In this document: positions 1-6,857 of the stretch, one piece after another
How the letters are laid out: every line of letters begins with the position of its first letter
Position numbering within the stretch: the stretch's first letter is position 1
Assembly (NCBI RefSeq): GCF_900188375.1
Contig: NZ_FZOO01000006.1
Span: 124,001-188,000 of the forward strand
Length of the DNA stretch: 64,000 bases
Direction: 5' to 3'
DNA from: Geodermatophilus pulveris
GTDB taxonomy: Bacteria > Actinomycetota > Actinomycetes > Mycobacteriales > Geodermatophilaceae
Program-made: the position numbers and the translations under genes
The notes under the pieces: generated by a model
Databases searched by the model: none
Told to the model about the DNA's origin: nothing
Seen by the model: only the letters and a program-made list of their open reading frames with translations

Positions 1-464
1 TCTCGCTGGCCGCGCCGCGCGCGCTCGACGACCTGGTGCCCTTCGCCGAGCGCGAGGGCCGCGTGGTCATGGCCTACAGCCCGCTGGCGCAGGGGCTGCT
101 CGGGGGCCGGTACACCGTCGACCACCGGCCCGGCGGTGTCCGCGCGGCCAACCCGCTGTTCGGCACCGAGAACCTGCGCCGGGCGCAGCCGCTGCTCGAC
201 GTCCTGCGCGAGGTCGCCGCGGCCCACGACGTCACCCCGGCCCAGGTGGCGCTGGCCTGGCTGGTGTCCCTGCCCGGGGTGGTGGCCATCCCGGGGGCCT
301 CCAGCGTGGCGCAGGTCGAGGCCAACGCCGCCGCCGCGGACGTCGACCTGCGCCCGGACGAGCAGTCGGCGCTCACCGCGGCCGCGCGGGCGTTCCGGCC
401 GGTGTCCGCGGTGCGCACGCTGGTGGAGCGGGTGCAGGAGCGGGTTGGCGCGCGACGCGGCTGA
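1..464 (+). CDS. Aldo/keto reductase, C-terminal part (5' end outside window)
   Basis: The frame is open from the left edge (reading from base 3) to TGA at 462-464, so about 154 C-terminal residues are present. The segments MAYSPLAQGLLGGRYT, VTPAQVALAWLVSLPGVVAIPGAS and a helix starting NAAAADVDL are typical of the last third of the aldo/keto reductase barrel, where the NADPH 2'-phosphate is bound (the IPGAS stretch) and the tail helices close the barrel. Members reduce aldehydes or ketones with NADPH; the substrate cannot be told here. The catalytic Asp-Tyr-Lys-His residues lie in the missing N-terminal part. A strong hairpin follows at 492-519. Confidence 0.85.
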   Translation, partial: SLAAPRALDDLVPFAEREGRVVMAYSPLAQGLLGGRYTVDHRPGGVRAANPLFGTENLRRAQPLLDVLREVAAAHDVTPAQVALAWLVSLPGVVAIPGASSVAQVEANAAAADVDLRPDEQSALTAAARAFRPVSAVRTLVERVQERVGARRG

Positions 465-491
465 GACCCGCCGGCGTGTGGGCGGCGACGC

Positions 492-519
492 CCCCGGCCG
501 GGCGGGTGCCCGGCCGGGG
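492..519. terminator. 12-bp perfect hairpin between convergent gene ends
   Basis: CCCCGGCCGGGC (492-503) pairs perfectly with GCCCGGCCGGGG (508-519) around a 4-base loop. It sits 28 bases after the aldo/keto reductase stop and 13 bases beyond the end of the minus-strand phosphoesterase remnant, so it could have ended transcription from both sides. There is no U-tract, as is usual in high-GC actinobacteria. Confidence 0.6.
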
Positions 520-531
520 ACGCCGTCCCGG

Positions 532-717
532 TCAGTCCTCCTCGGGGAACAGCTCGGTGCGGAAGAACGGCTGCGGACGCTCGTCGACGACCTCGAAGTT
601 CAGCGTCTCCACGAACTCCCGGCCGGCCGGATCGACCACCCGCACCGTCGCCGTGTGCCCACCGGTGCCCAGACCCGTCGGCAGCGGGAGCTGCCACAGG
701 TGGCTGGACTGGTCGGC
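532..717 (-). pseudogene. C-terminal remnant of a calcineurin-like phosphoesterase
   Basis: Read on the minus strand, 62 codons end in TGA at 532-534 and include HLWQLPLPTGLGTGGHTATV, then VRVVDPAGREFVETLNFEVV and a PFFRTELF tail. This matches the beta-rich C-terminal domain of actinobacterial calcineurin-like metallophosphoesterases as I remember it. An in-frame TAG lies immediately upstream (718-720), there is no plausible start or ribosome site, and the whole metal-binding catalytic domain is absent. The remnant stops exactly where a truncated plus-strand gene begins, which suggests an internal deletion. Family assignment is from memory of the C-terminal pattern only. Confidence 0.55.
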
Positions 718-721
718 CTAG

Positions 722-955
722 AGCCCGAAGTCGATGGGCGCCTACGGGGTCGGGATGGCGCTGGCCCTGGTCGGCACCGGACTGCTGCTGGTGCGGGCCC
801 GCGGCTGGGTGGAACGCTGGTCCACGGTCCGCGCTCTCACCGGGCGGCGCACCGGTGGCGCGCTGACCGCCGTCCGCGCGCTGCCGCTGCTCACCGCCGG
901 GCTGGTCGTGGCGATCGGGGCTGGCCTGACCGTCCGGGCCGTGGCGGGACTGTGA
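722..955 (+). pseudogene. C-terminal remnant of a NicO-type nickel/cobalt transporter
   Basis: About 77 codons run from just after an in-frame TAG (719-721) to TGA at 953-955; an ATG occurs at 734 but has no ribosome site. The product has YGVGMALALVGTGLLLVRAR, a basic loop, then a second membrane helix (LLTAGLVVAIGAGLTVRAVA). These are the last two helices typical of NicO/RcnA-type nickel or cobalt permeases. The N-terminal helices with the metal-selective histidines are missing. The remnant abuts the phosphoesterase remnant, consistent with one deletion removing the 5' parts of two divergent genes. A short intact membrane protein starting at 734 is the alternative. Confidence 0.5.
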
Positions 956-958
956 GCG

Positions 959-980
959 CGGGGCGTTCTCAGGCGCCCCG
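959..980. terminator. Short hairpin between convergent genes
   Basis: CGGGGCG (959-965) pairs with CGCCCCG (974-980) around an 8-base loop. It lies across the end of the transporter remnant and the 3' end of the minus-strand phosphatase gene. It is modest in strength. Confidence 0.35.
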
Positions 981-1817
981 GCGGCGCCGTCGGCCGGGGA
1001 CCGCGACCGGCACCGGCGGGGTCGCGGCGACCACCCGCAGCGCCCGCCGGCGGGCGTACCAGGCCAGCCCGGCGACGGCGGCACCCACGCCCACCGCCGC
1101 GCCCGTGACCACCGGGGCCGAGCGGATCGGGAAGCGCGAGCCCAGCGCCACCGGCCAGGTGAACTGCAGCACCGGCCAGCCGCGCTCGGCGGCGACCCGG
1201 CGCAGCGCCCGGTCGGGGTTGACCACGGTGGGGTGGCCGACGGCCGAGAGCATCGGCAGGTCGGTGACCGAGTCGCTGTAGGCGTAGCAGTCGGCCAGGT
1301 CGTAGCCGTTCCCGGCGGCCACCTCGCGGAGGGCCGCGGCCTTGTTCTCCCCGTAGGCGTAGAACTCGATCTCGCCGGTGTAGCGCCCGTCGACGGTCAC
1401 CATGCGGGTGGCCACCACGCGGTCGACGCCGAGCATCTCGCCGATCGGCTCCACCATCTCCGCGCCGCTGCTGGACACGATGACGATCTCCCGGCCGGCC
1501 GCCCGGTGCTCCTCGATCAGGTCGGCGGCCTCCGCGTAGACCATCGGCTCCACGATGTCGTGCAGCGTCTCGCGGACGATCTCGTGCACGGTGGCGACGT
1601 CCCACCCCGTGCACATCCGGGTGATCTGCGCGCGGAGCCGCTCCATCTGCTGGGCGTCGGCGCCGGCGAGGGAGAAGACGAACTGCGCGTAGGCGCCCTT
1701 GAGCACCGCGCGCCGGTTGATCAGCCCGCCCTGGAAGAACGGACGCCCGAAGGCCAGGGCGCTGGACTTCGCGATGACCGTCTTGTCCAGGTCGAAGAAC
1801 GCCGCTGAGCGGGTCAC
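969..1817 (-). CDS. HAD-IB family phosphatase with C-terminal membrane segment
   Basis: This 282-residue protein has the complete HAD phosphatase signature: DLDKT at residues 9-13 (nucleophile Asp9, acid/base Asp11), the motif II serine in IVIVSSSG (111-118), Lys159, and the motif III acidic pair in YSDSVTDLPM (180-189). It resembles the SerB-like HAD-IB branch, whose members dephosphorylate small phosphomonoesters such as phosphoserine. A hydrophobic stretch at about 234-252 followed by an Arg-rich tail suggests a C-terminal membrane anchor, as in the mycobacterial homologue next to the Tad locus (Rv3661 region, from memory). A TACAGT -10 element 8 bases before the GTG start suggests a leaderless transcript. 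The substrate is unknown. Confidence 0.85.
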   Translation of the reverse strand: MTRSAAFFDLDKTVIAKSSALAFGRPFFQGGLINRRAVLKGAYAQFVFSLAGADAQQMERLRAQITRMCTGWDVATVHEIVRETLHDIVEPMVYAEAADLIEEHRAAGREIVIVSSSGAEMVEPIGEMLGVDRVVATRMVTVDGRYTGEIEFYAYGENKAAALREVAAGNGYDLADCYAYSDSVTDLPMLSAVGHPTVVNPDRALRRVAAERGWPVLQFTWPVALGSRFPIRSAPVVTGAAVGVGAAVAGLAWYARRRALRVVAATPPVPVAVPGRRRRRGA

Positions 1818-1825
1818 GGTTCACG

Positions 1826-1831
1826 ACTGTA
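1826..1831 (-). promoter_or_regulatory. -10 element of a likely leaderless promoter for the HAD phosphatase
   Basis: On the minus strand the hexamer TACAGT matches the actinobacterial TANNNT -10 pattern. The expected transcription start 6-7 bases downstream falls within one or two bases of the GTG start at 1817, so the mRNA would have almost no 5' leader. No convincing -35 box is visible. Confidence 0.5.
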
Positions 1832-1866
1832 GGTCTGCCAGGTGACGGTGACGGCGGCCACAGCGC

Positions 1867-1893
1867 CGTCCACACCCGTTCGGGTCGTCCACA
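1867..1893 (+). promoter_or_regulatory. Paired CGTCCACA boxes, site A
   Basis: Two copies of CGTCCACA begin at 1867 and 1886, exactly 19 bases apart, in the region between the divergent phosphatase and ssd/Tad genes, 53 bases before the ssd start. The same pair with the same spacing recurs at 5716-5742 and, inverted, at 11875-11901. The core TCCACA resembles the actinobacterial DnaA box; binding by DnaA or by a dedicated regulator is inference. Confidence 0.5.
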
Positions 1894-1945
1894 GATCCCC
1901 GCCGCCCCTCGCGGCACGCGGGACCCGGGCGCTGGGCTGGCGGGC

Positions 1946-3058
1946 GTGTCCGCACACCACCCGCCGTCCGCCCGCCCCCCGGCCGCCCGCCCGCTCGTCG
2001 CCAGCGCCGACGAGGACCTGCTCGACGACCTCCTCCGGCTGCTCGCGGCGGCCGGCGCCGAGCCGGAGGTCGCCACGGGCGGCCCGGCGCTGCGCCGCGC
2101 ACACCGGGAGGCGCCGCTGGTCCTGCTCGGCGCCGACGTCCTGGCCGCCCCCTCGGTGCAGGGCCTGCCGCGCCGCCCCGGCGTGGTCGTCGTCGCGCCG
2201 GCCGAGCCGCCGGCGCCGGTGTGGGCGGCCGCGGTGGAGCGCGGCGCCGAGCGGGTGGCGGTGCTGCCCGCCGACGAGGGCTGGCTGGTCTCCCGGGTGG
2301 CCTCGGCGCTGCGCCGTCCGGTGGACCGGGGACGGCTCGCCGTGGTGGGCGGCAGCTGCGGCGGGGCGGGGGCGAGCACGCTGGCGACGGCGCTGGCGCT
2401 GGCCGCAGCCCCGGGTGGCGACGGCGTCCTGCTCGTCGACACCGACGGCTGGGGCGGCGGGCTGGACCTGCTGCTCGGGGCCGAGCGCGACGAGGGACTG
2501 CGCTGGCCCGAGCTCGCCGGGCTGCGCGGCCGGGTGGCCGGCGACGCGCTCATGGCCGCGCTGCCGCGGGTCGGCGGGGTGTCCGTGCTCGCCGCCTCGC
2601 GCGCCGCGGCCGGGGAGGTGCCCGCGGAGGCGCTGACCGCCGTGGTCGAGGCGGCCCGCGCGGGCGGCTGGCCGGTGGTGGTCGACCTGCCGCGGACGGC
2701 CGGGCCGCAGGCGGCCGCGGCGGTGCTGGCCGAGGCCGACCTCGCGGTGCTGGTCGTCCCGGCCCGGCTGCGCGCCGCGTCGGCCGCCCGCCTGCTGGTC
2801 GAGCCGCGGCCCGACGGCGCGGCGGCACCGTGGTCCCCGGCGCGGCTGGTGGTGCGGCAGGTGCCCGGCGGGCTGTCGGCCGAGGACGTCGCCGACGTCG
2901 TCGGGCGGCCGGTGCTCGCGGTGCTCGGCCACGACCGCACCGCCGTGGCCCGCGGGGAGCAGGGCCACCCGCCCCAGGTCGGCGCCCGCTCGCCGCTGGG
3001 TGCCCTGGCCCGCCGGCTGCTCGCCGAGCTGGACCGCGCGGAGGGGGTGGCCGCGTGA
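1946..3058 (+). CDS. ssd: CpaE/Ssd-like P-loop protein of the Tad locus
   Basis: This 370-residue protein starts at GTG 1946. The N-terminal ~125 residues form a receiver-like domain without a clear phospho-acceptor. The rest is a MinD/ParA-type fold with a deviant Walker A (GGSCGGAGAST, about 135-145) and LLVDTD at 162-167. The central lysine normally seen in this loop is missing, so ATP hydrolysis may be weak or absent. Homologues at this position (Rv3660c, septum-site-determining-like; CpaE/TadZ in other phyla) place the Tad machine or affect division; that role is from the family. The TGA overlaps the next start in GTGA, so translation is coupled to tadA. Confidence 0.8.
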   Translation: MSAHHPPSARPPAARPLVASADEDLLDDLLRLLAAAGAEPEVATGGPALRRAHREAPLVLLGADVLAAPSVQGLPRRPGVVVVAPAEPPAPVWAAAVERGAERVAVLPADEGWLVSRVASALRRPVDRGRLAVVGGSCGGAGASTLATALALAAAPGGDGVLLVDTDGWGGGLDLLLGAERDEGLRWPELAGLRGRVAGDALMAALPRVGGVSVLAASRAAAGEVPAEALTAVVEAARAGGWPVVVDLPRTAGPQAAAAVLAEADLAVLVVPARLRAASAARLLVEPRPDGAAAPWSPARLVVRQVPGGLSAEDVADVVGRPVLAVLGHDRTAVARGEQGHPPQVGARSPLGALARRLLAELDRAEGVAA

Positions 3059-4194
3059 CCGGCGCGCTGGTCGACCGGGTCCGCGCCCGGCTGGCGCTCG
3101 AGCCCGGGGTCCCGACGCGGGCCGCCGTCGCCGCGCTGGTGCGCGAGGAGTCCGGCGGCCTGCTCGGCGACGACGAGGTGCTGCGGGCGGTCCGCGACGC
3201 GGTCGACGAGCTGGCCGGCGCCGGGCCGCTGGAGCCGCTGCTGCGCGAGCCCGGCGCCAGCGACGTCCTGGTCAACGGCCCGGACCAGGTGTGGGTCGAC
3301 CGCGGGGCCGGCCTGGAGCGCACGCCGGTGGGCTTCCCGGACGAGGACGCGGTGCGCCGGCTGGCCGTCCGCCTGGCCGCCGCGGCCGGGCGGCGGCTGG
3401 ACGACGCCGCGCCGTGGGTGGACGCCGGCCTGCCCGACGGCACCCGGCTGCACGCCGTCCTGCCGCCGGTGTCCGGCGGCGGCACCTGCCTGTCCCTGCG
3501 GGTGCTCCGCCGGGCCTCGCTGTCCTTCGCCGACCTGGCGGCGCGCGGCGCCCTGCCCGGGACGAGCGGCGAGCTGCTGCGGGCGCTGGTCGCCGCCCGG
3601 CTGGCCTTCCTGGTCACCGGCGGCACCGGCTCGGGCAAGACCACGCTGCTGTCCGCACTGCTCGGGCTGGTGCCCCCCGGCGAGCGGCTGGTGCTCTGCG
3701 AGGACGCCCCGGAGCTGACCCCGGCGCACCCGCACGTCGTCCGGCTGCTCACCCGGCCGGCCAACGTGGAGGGCGTCGGGGAGGTGCGGCTGCGCGACCT
3801 GGTCCGCCAGGCGCTGCGGATGCGGCCCGACCGGCTCGCGGTCGGCGAGGTGCGCGGGCCGGAGGTGACCGACCTGCTCGCCGCCCTCAACACCGGGCAC
3901 GACGGGGGGTGCGGCACCCTGCACGCCAACCGGCCGGCCGAGGTCCCGGCCCGGCTGGAGGCGCTCGGCGTGGCCGCGGGCCTGGACCGGCTCGCGGTGC
4001 ACAGCCAGGCGGCCGCGGCCCTGTCGGTGGTGGTGCACCTGCGCCGGGCGCCGTCGGGACGGCGGGTCGAGGAGGTCGGCGTGGTGCGCCGCGCCGGCGA
4101 CCTCGTCGTCGTGGAGGCCGGCTGGCGCGCCGACGGCGGCCCCTGCCCGGCGGCCGGGCAGCTGGCCGGGCTGCTCTCGGCGGGGCGCGGGTGA
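3055..4194 (+). CDS. tadA: Tad secretion ATPase TadA/CpaF
   Basis: This 379-residue GspE-type ATPase powers pilin assembly or secretion at the inner membrane. It shows Walker A GGTGSGKTT (189-197), an Asp box around LCEDAPEL (214-221), Walker B LAVGEVRGPE (261-270) and the His box NTGHDGGCGTLHAN (279-292). The N-terminal segment with DVLVNGPDQVWVDR is the usual CpaF N-domain. The start is GTG 3055, which overlaps the ssd stop by 4 bases; the frame is also open far upstream over ssd, but only from here does the translation match the family. It overlaps tadB by 4 bases in turn. Confidence in the family is high; the substrate is presumably the DUF4244 protein downstream. Confidence 0.92.
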   Translation: MTGALVDRVRARLALEPGVPTRAAVAALVREESGGLLGDDEVLRAVRDAVDELAGAGPLEPLLREPGASDVLVNGPDQVWVDRGAGLERTPVGFPDEDAVRRLAVRLAAAAGRRLDDAAPWVDAGLPDGTRLHAVLPPVSGGGTCLSLRVLRRASLSFADLAARGALPGTSGELLRALVAARLAFLVTGGTGSGKTTLLSALLGLVPPGERLVLCEDAPELTPAHPHVVRLLTRPANVEGVGEVRLRDLVRQALRMRPDRLAVGEVRGPEVTDLLAALNTGHDGGCGTLHANRPAEVPARLEALGVAAGLDRLAVHSQAAAALSVVVHLRRAPSGRRVEEVGVVRRAGDLVVVEAGWRADGGPCPAAGQLAGLLSAGRG

Positions 4195-4985
4195 GCGGCG
4201 GGCTGCTGCTGCTCGCCGCCGCCCTGCTGGCGTGGCCGGGGCCGGCGGCGCTGCGGCGGGAGCGTCGCCGCCCGGCGACCCGGTGGGCGGACGCCGGGGC
4301 CCGCCTGCTGGCCGCCGTCCCGCTGCCGGCGGCCGCGGCCGCGGCTGCGGCCGCGGTCGCCGGGCTGGCCAGCACCCCGCTGGTCGCCGTGCTCGCCGGC
4401 GGCTGCGCGGCTCTCGCCGCCCGGGCCGGCCTGCGCCGCCGGGCCGGCGTCCGGCAGGAGGCGGGCCTGGCCGCGCTGGTCGAGGCGCTGGCCGCGCTGG
4501 CGGCGGAGCTGCGCAGCGGCCGCTCGCTGGACGAGGCCACCCGCACCGCGGTCGCGGCCTGCGCGGACGACGGCAGCGGGCGCGCGCTGGCCCGGGCGGT
4601 GCGGGCGCCGGAGGACGGCGCCGGCCGGCCGCCGGACGCCGACGAGCTCGGGTGTGCCCTGGCCAGGGTGGCGGCGGCCGCGCGGCTGAGCGCGCGCACC
4701 GGCTGCTCCCTGGCCGCCGTCGTCGGCGCGGTGGAGGACGACCTGCGGGCCCGGGCCCGCCAGCGGCTGGAGCTGCACTCGGCCACCGCGGGGGCGCAGG
4801 CCAGCGCCGCGCTGCTCGCCGGGCTCCCCGTCCTGGGGCTGCTCATGGGCGGGGGCGTCGGCGCCGACCCGTGGCGGGTCCTGACCACCACGGCGACCGG
4901 CCAGGTGCTGCTCGTCGCCGGGGTCGGGCTGGAGGTCGGCGGGCTGGCGTGGTCGGCGCGACTGGTCCGCCGGGCGGTGCGGTGA
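4191..4985 (+). CDS. tadB: Tad inner-membrane protein TadB (type II secretion F-like)
   Basis: This 264-residue protein starts at GTG 4191 in a GTGA overlap with tadA. An N-terminal helix (LLLLAAALLAWPGPAAL), an Ala-rich helix pair near 40-80, the cytoplasmic segment LVEALAALAAELRSGRSLDEA and two C-terminal helices (QASAALLAGLPVLGLLMGGG and a final VLLVAGVGLEVGGLAW) give the standard GspF-domain topology. TadB and TadC form the membrane platform acted on by the TadA ATPase. It overlaps tadC by 4 bases. Long runs of alanine (AAAAAAAAAV) reflect the GC bias. Confidence 0.85.
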   Translation: MSGGLLLLAAALLAWPGPAALRRERRRPATRWADAGARLLAAVPLPAAAAAAAAAVAGLASTPLVAVLAGGCAALAARAGLRRRAGVRQEAGLAALVEALAALAAELRSGRSLDEATRTAVAACADDGSGRALARAVRAPEDGAGRPPDADELGCALARVAAAARLSARTGCSLAAVVGAVEDDLRARARQRLELHSATAGAQASAALLAGLPVLGLLMGGGVGADPWRVLTTTATGQVLLVAGVGLEVGGLAWSARLVRRAVR

Positions 4986-5704
4986 GCGCTGCGGCGGTGG
5001 CGCTGCTGCTCGCGGCCGCGCTGCTCTGCTGGCCGGTGCGGTCACCGGTCGCCGTCCGGGCCCGGTGGCTCGCCGCCCGGGACGCGACGGACCCCGTACC
5101 GCCACCCGGGGCGGGCGGCGCGCACCGGCGGTGGCTGCTCGCCGGCGCGGCGGGTCTCGCCGCCGGGCTGGTCGTGGGCGGGCTCCCCGGCGTGGCCGTG
5201 GCGGGGGTGGCCGCGGTCGGCGGTGACCGGCTGCTGCGCCGCGCCGGTGAGGAGGGCGCACGCGCCGGGCCGCCCCCGGAGGAGGACCTGCCGGTCGCCT
5301 GCGACCTGCTGGCGGTCTGCCTGGAGGCGGGCCTGCCCGTGGGCGGCGCGCTCGCCGCGGTGGCCGCCGCGCTGCCCGGCCGCATCGGCCCGGAGCTGGC
5401 CGCGGTCGCCGGGCTGTACCGGCTGGGCGCGGCGCCGCGGCGTGCGTGGGCCGACGTCCCGGCCGGGCTGGCCGCGCTCGGCCGGGTGCTGGTGCGCGGC
5501 GGCGAGTCCGGGTCGGCCGTCGTCCCGGCGCTGCGGTCGCTGGCCGCCGACGCCCGTGCCGGGCAGCGCAGCCGCGCCGACGCCGCCGTCCGCCGCGCCG
5601 GTGTGTGGGTGCTCGCGCCGCTGGGCGTCTGCTTCCTGCCCGCGTTCCTGTGCCTCGGCGTCGTGCCGCTGGTCCTCGGCATCGCCGCCGACGTCTTCGG
5701 CTGA
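4982..5704 (+). CDS. tadC: Tad inner-membrane protein TadC (type II secretion F-like)
   Basis: This 240-residue protein starts at GTG 4982, overlapping tadB. It has two N-terminal helices, the GspF segment DLPVACDLLAVCLEAGLPVG, the conserved RGGESGSAVVPALRSLA and two C-terminal helices ending VVPLVLGIAADVFG. It is the partner of TadB in the assembly platform. A 126-base gap with a paired CGTCCACA site follows before the pilin-like gene, so the second half of the locus may have its own promoter. Confidence 0.85.
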   Translation: MSAAAVALLLAAALLCWPVRSPVAVRARWLAARDATDPVPPPGAGGAHRRWLLAGAAGLAAGLVVGGLPGVAVAGVAAVGGDRLLRRAGEEGARAGPPPEEDLPVACDLLAVCLEAGLPVGGALAAVAAALPGRIGPELAAVAGLYRLGAAPRRAWADVPAGLAALGRVLVRGGESGSAVVPALRSLAADARAGQRSRADAAVRRAGVWVLAPLGVCFLPAFLCLGVVPLVLGIAADVFG

Positions 5705-5715
5705 GCCCGGCCCGG

Positions 5716-5742
5716 CGTCCACAGCCGGGGGCGCCGTCCACA
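5716..5742 (+). promoter_or_regulatory. Paired CGTCCACA boxes, site B
   Basis: CGTCCACA occurs at 5716-5723 and again at 5735-5742, 19 bases apart start to start, as at site A. Similarity extends beyond the second box: GTCCACAGATC is shared with site A, followed by a GC-rich CGCC stretch. The site lies 89 bases upstream of the DUF4244 gene start, in the only substantial gap within the Tad locus. Confidence 0.5.
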
Positions 5743-5830
5743 GATCGCGCCGCCGGCCGTGCCGGGCGCCGCGACCGCGCCAGGGTCGGTGCACCGGCCC
5801 GGCACGCGGGCCCGACACCGAGGAGGTCCC

Positions 5831-6100
5831 GTGACCGGACCCTGCACCACCCGTCCCGACGGCGGGGAGCTGCCCGACGACCACGCCACCCCGGACGGCG
5901 ACCGGGCACCCGGGCGGCTGCCGGCCCGCTGGGCCCGCCTCCGGGCCACCGGCGAGGCCGGGATGAGCACCGCCGAGTACGCCGTGGGGACCGTGGCGGC
6001 CTGCGCGTTCGCCGCCGTCCTGTACCGGGTGGTCACCGGCGGCTCGGTCGTCGACGGGCTGAGCGCCCTGGTCGCCGACGCGCTGGCCACCCTGTCCTGA
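5831..6100 (+). CDS. DUF4244 pilin-like protein of the Tad locus
   Basis: This 89-residue protein starts at GTG 5831, five bases after a perfect AGGAGG (5821-5826). A hydrophilic N-terminal leader of about 44 residues ends in GEAG, followed by MSTAEYAVGTVAACAFAAVLY, which is the DUF4244 signature. It resembles an Flp-type pilin: a short basic leader, a Gly processing site, a Glu near position +5 and one hydrophobic helix. It is probably the major structural subunit assembled by TadABC. The leader here is unusually long for an Flp pilin. It overlaps the next gene in TGATG. Confidence 0.8.
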   Translation: MTGPCTTRPDGGELPDDHATPDGDRAPGRLPARWARLRATGEAGMSTAEYAVGTVAACAFAAVLYRVVTGGSVVDGLSALVADALATLS

Positions 6101-6486
6101 TGGGCCGCCGGCACCGCGCCGGCCGGCCCTCCGGCGAGGCCGGCATGGTGACGGCCGAGACGGCCGTCGTGCTGCCCGTGCTGCTGCTCGTGCTGGCCGG
6201 TGCGGTCGCCGCGGTCACCGTCGTGGGCGCCCAGCTGCGCTGCGTCGACGCCGCCCGCGAGGGGGCCCGGGCCGCCGCCCGCGGCGAGGAGACCTCGCTG
6301 GTGACCGCCCTGGCCGGACGGGCTGCACCGGCAGGTGCCCGGACCACCGTGTCCGGCGACGGGACCACCGTCACCGTCACGGTGGTGGCCGACGTGGCAC
6401 TGCTGGGCCCGGTGCCGCTGCGGGTGCCGGTGGCCGCCTCGGCGGTCACCCGGCGCGAGCCGGGCACCCCTGAGGCGGCGGGGTGA
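6100..6486 (+). CDS. TadE-like minor pilin
   Basis: This 128-residue protein starts at ATG 6100, sharing a base with the previous stop. It has SGEAGMVTAETAVVLPVLLLVL, a TadE-type processing region and helix with the usual Glu, then RCVDAAREGARAAARGE typical of TadE. The C-terminal part is beta-rich (TVSGDGTTVTVTVVADV). TadE proteins are pseudopilins needed for Tad pilus assembly. It overlaps the next gene by 4 bases. Confidence 0.85.
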   Translation: MGRRHRAGRPSGEAGMVTAETAVVLPVLLLVLAGAVAAVTVVGAQLRCVDAAREGARAAARGEETSLVTALAGRAAPAGARTTVSGDGTTVTVTVVADVALLGPVPLRVPVAASAVTRREPGTPEAAG

Positions 6487-6857
6487 GCCGGCCGACCGGC
6501 AGGGCGGGGGAGCGGGGGGCGGCCACGGTGTGGGTGGTGGCCCTGTCCGGTGTCCTCGCCGCCGTGGGCGTGGCCGCGGTGCTCGTCGGCACGGCGGTGG
6601 TGGGCCGGCACCGGGCGGCCGCGGCGGCCGACCTGGCGGCCCTGGCCGCGGCCGAACGCGCCGTCCGCGGCGACCCCGCGGCGTGCGCCGCGGCCGGCGA
6701 GGTCGCCGGCGCCAACGGCGCCCGGCTGACCGCCTGCGCCGTCGGCGGCGGCGCGGTCGTCGACGTCGCCGTCACGGTGCCGGTCCGGCTCGGCCCGCTG
6801 GGCGTCGCCGCGGCCGGCGCCCGCGCCCGCGCCGGTCCCGTCCTCCCGGCGGACTAG
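6483..6857 (+). CDS. TadE-like protein of the helicase/secretion neighbourhood
   Basis: This 124-residue protein starts at GTG 6483 in a GTGA overlap. After a short basic leader it has GAATVWVVALSGVLAAVGVAAVL, then a RAAAAADLAALAAAERAV segment seen in TadG/TadE-type proteins encoded beside this helicase in actinobacteria. Two Cys (in ACAAAGEV and TACAVGGG) might form a disulfide outside the membrane. Its TAG stop lies in the palindrome CTAG (6854-6857), which also supplies the stop of the convergent helicase. Confidence 0.75.
   Translation: MSRPTGRAGERGAATVWVVALSGVLAAVGVAAVLVGTAVVGRHRAAAAADLAALAAAERAVRGDPAACAAAGEVAGANGARLTACAVGGGAVVDVAVTVPVRLGPLGVAAAGARARAGPVLPAD

Noticed and set aside
742..4038. 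Very long open frame on the minus strand across the Tad genes
   Set aside because: It is Arg/Pro/Gly-rich without motifs and is a mirror of ssd-tadA, which have complete family signatures; long antisense frames are expected at this GC content.
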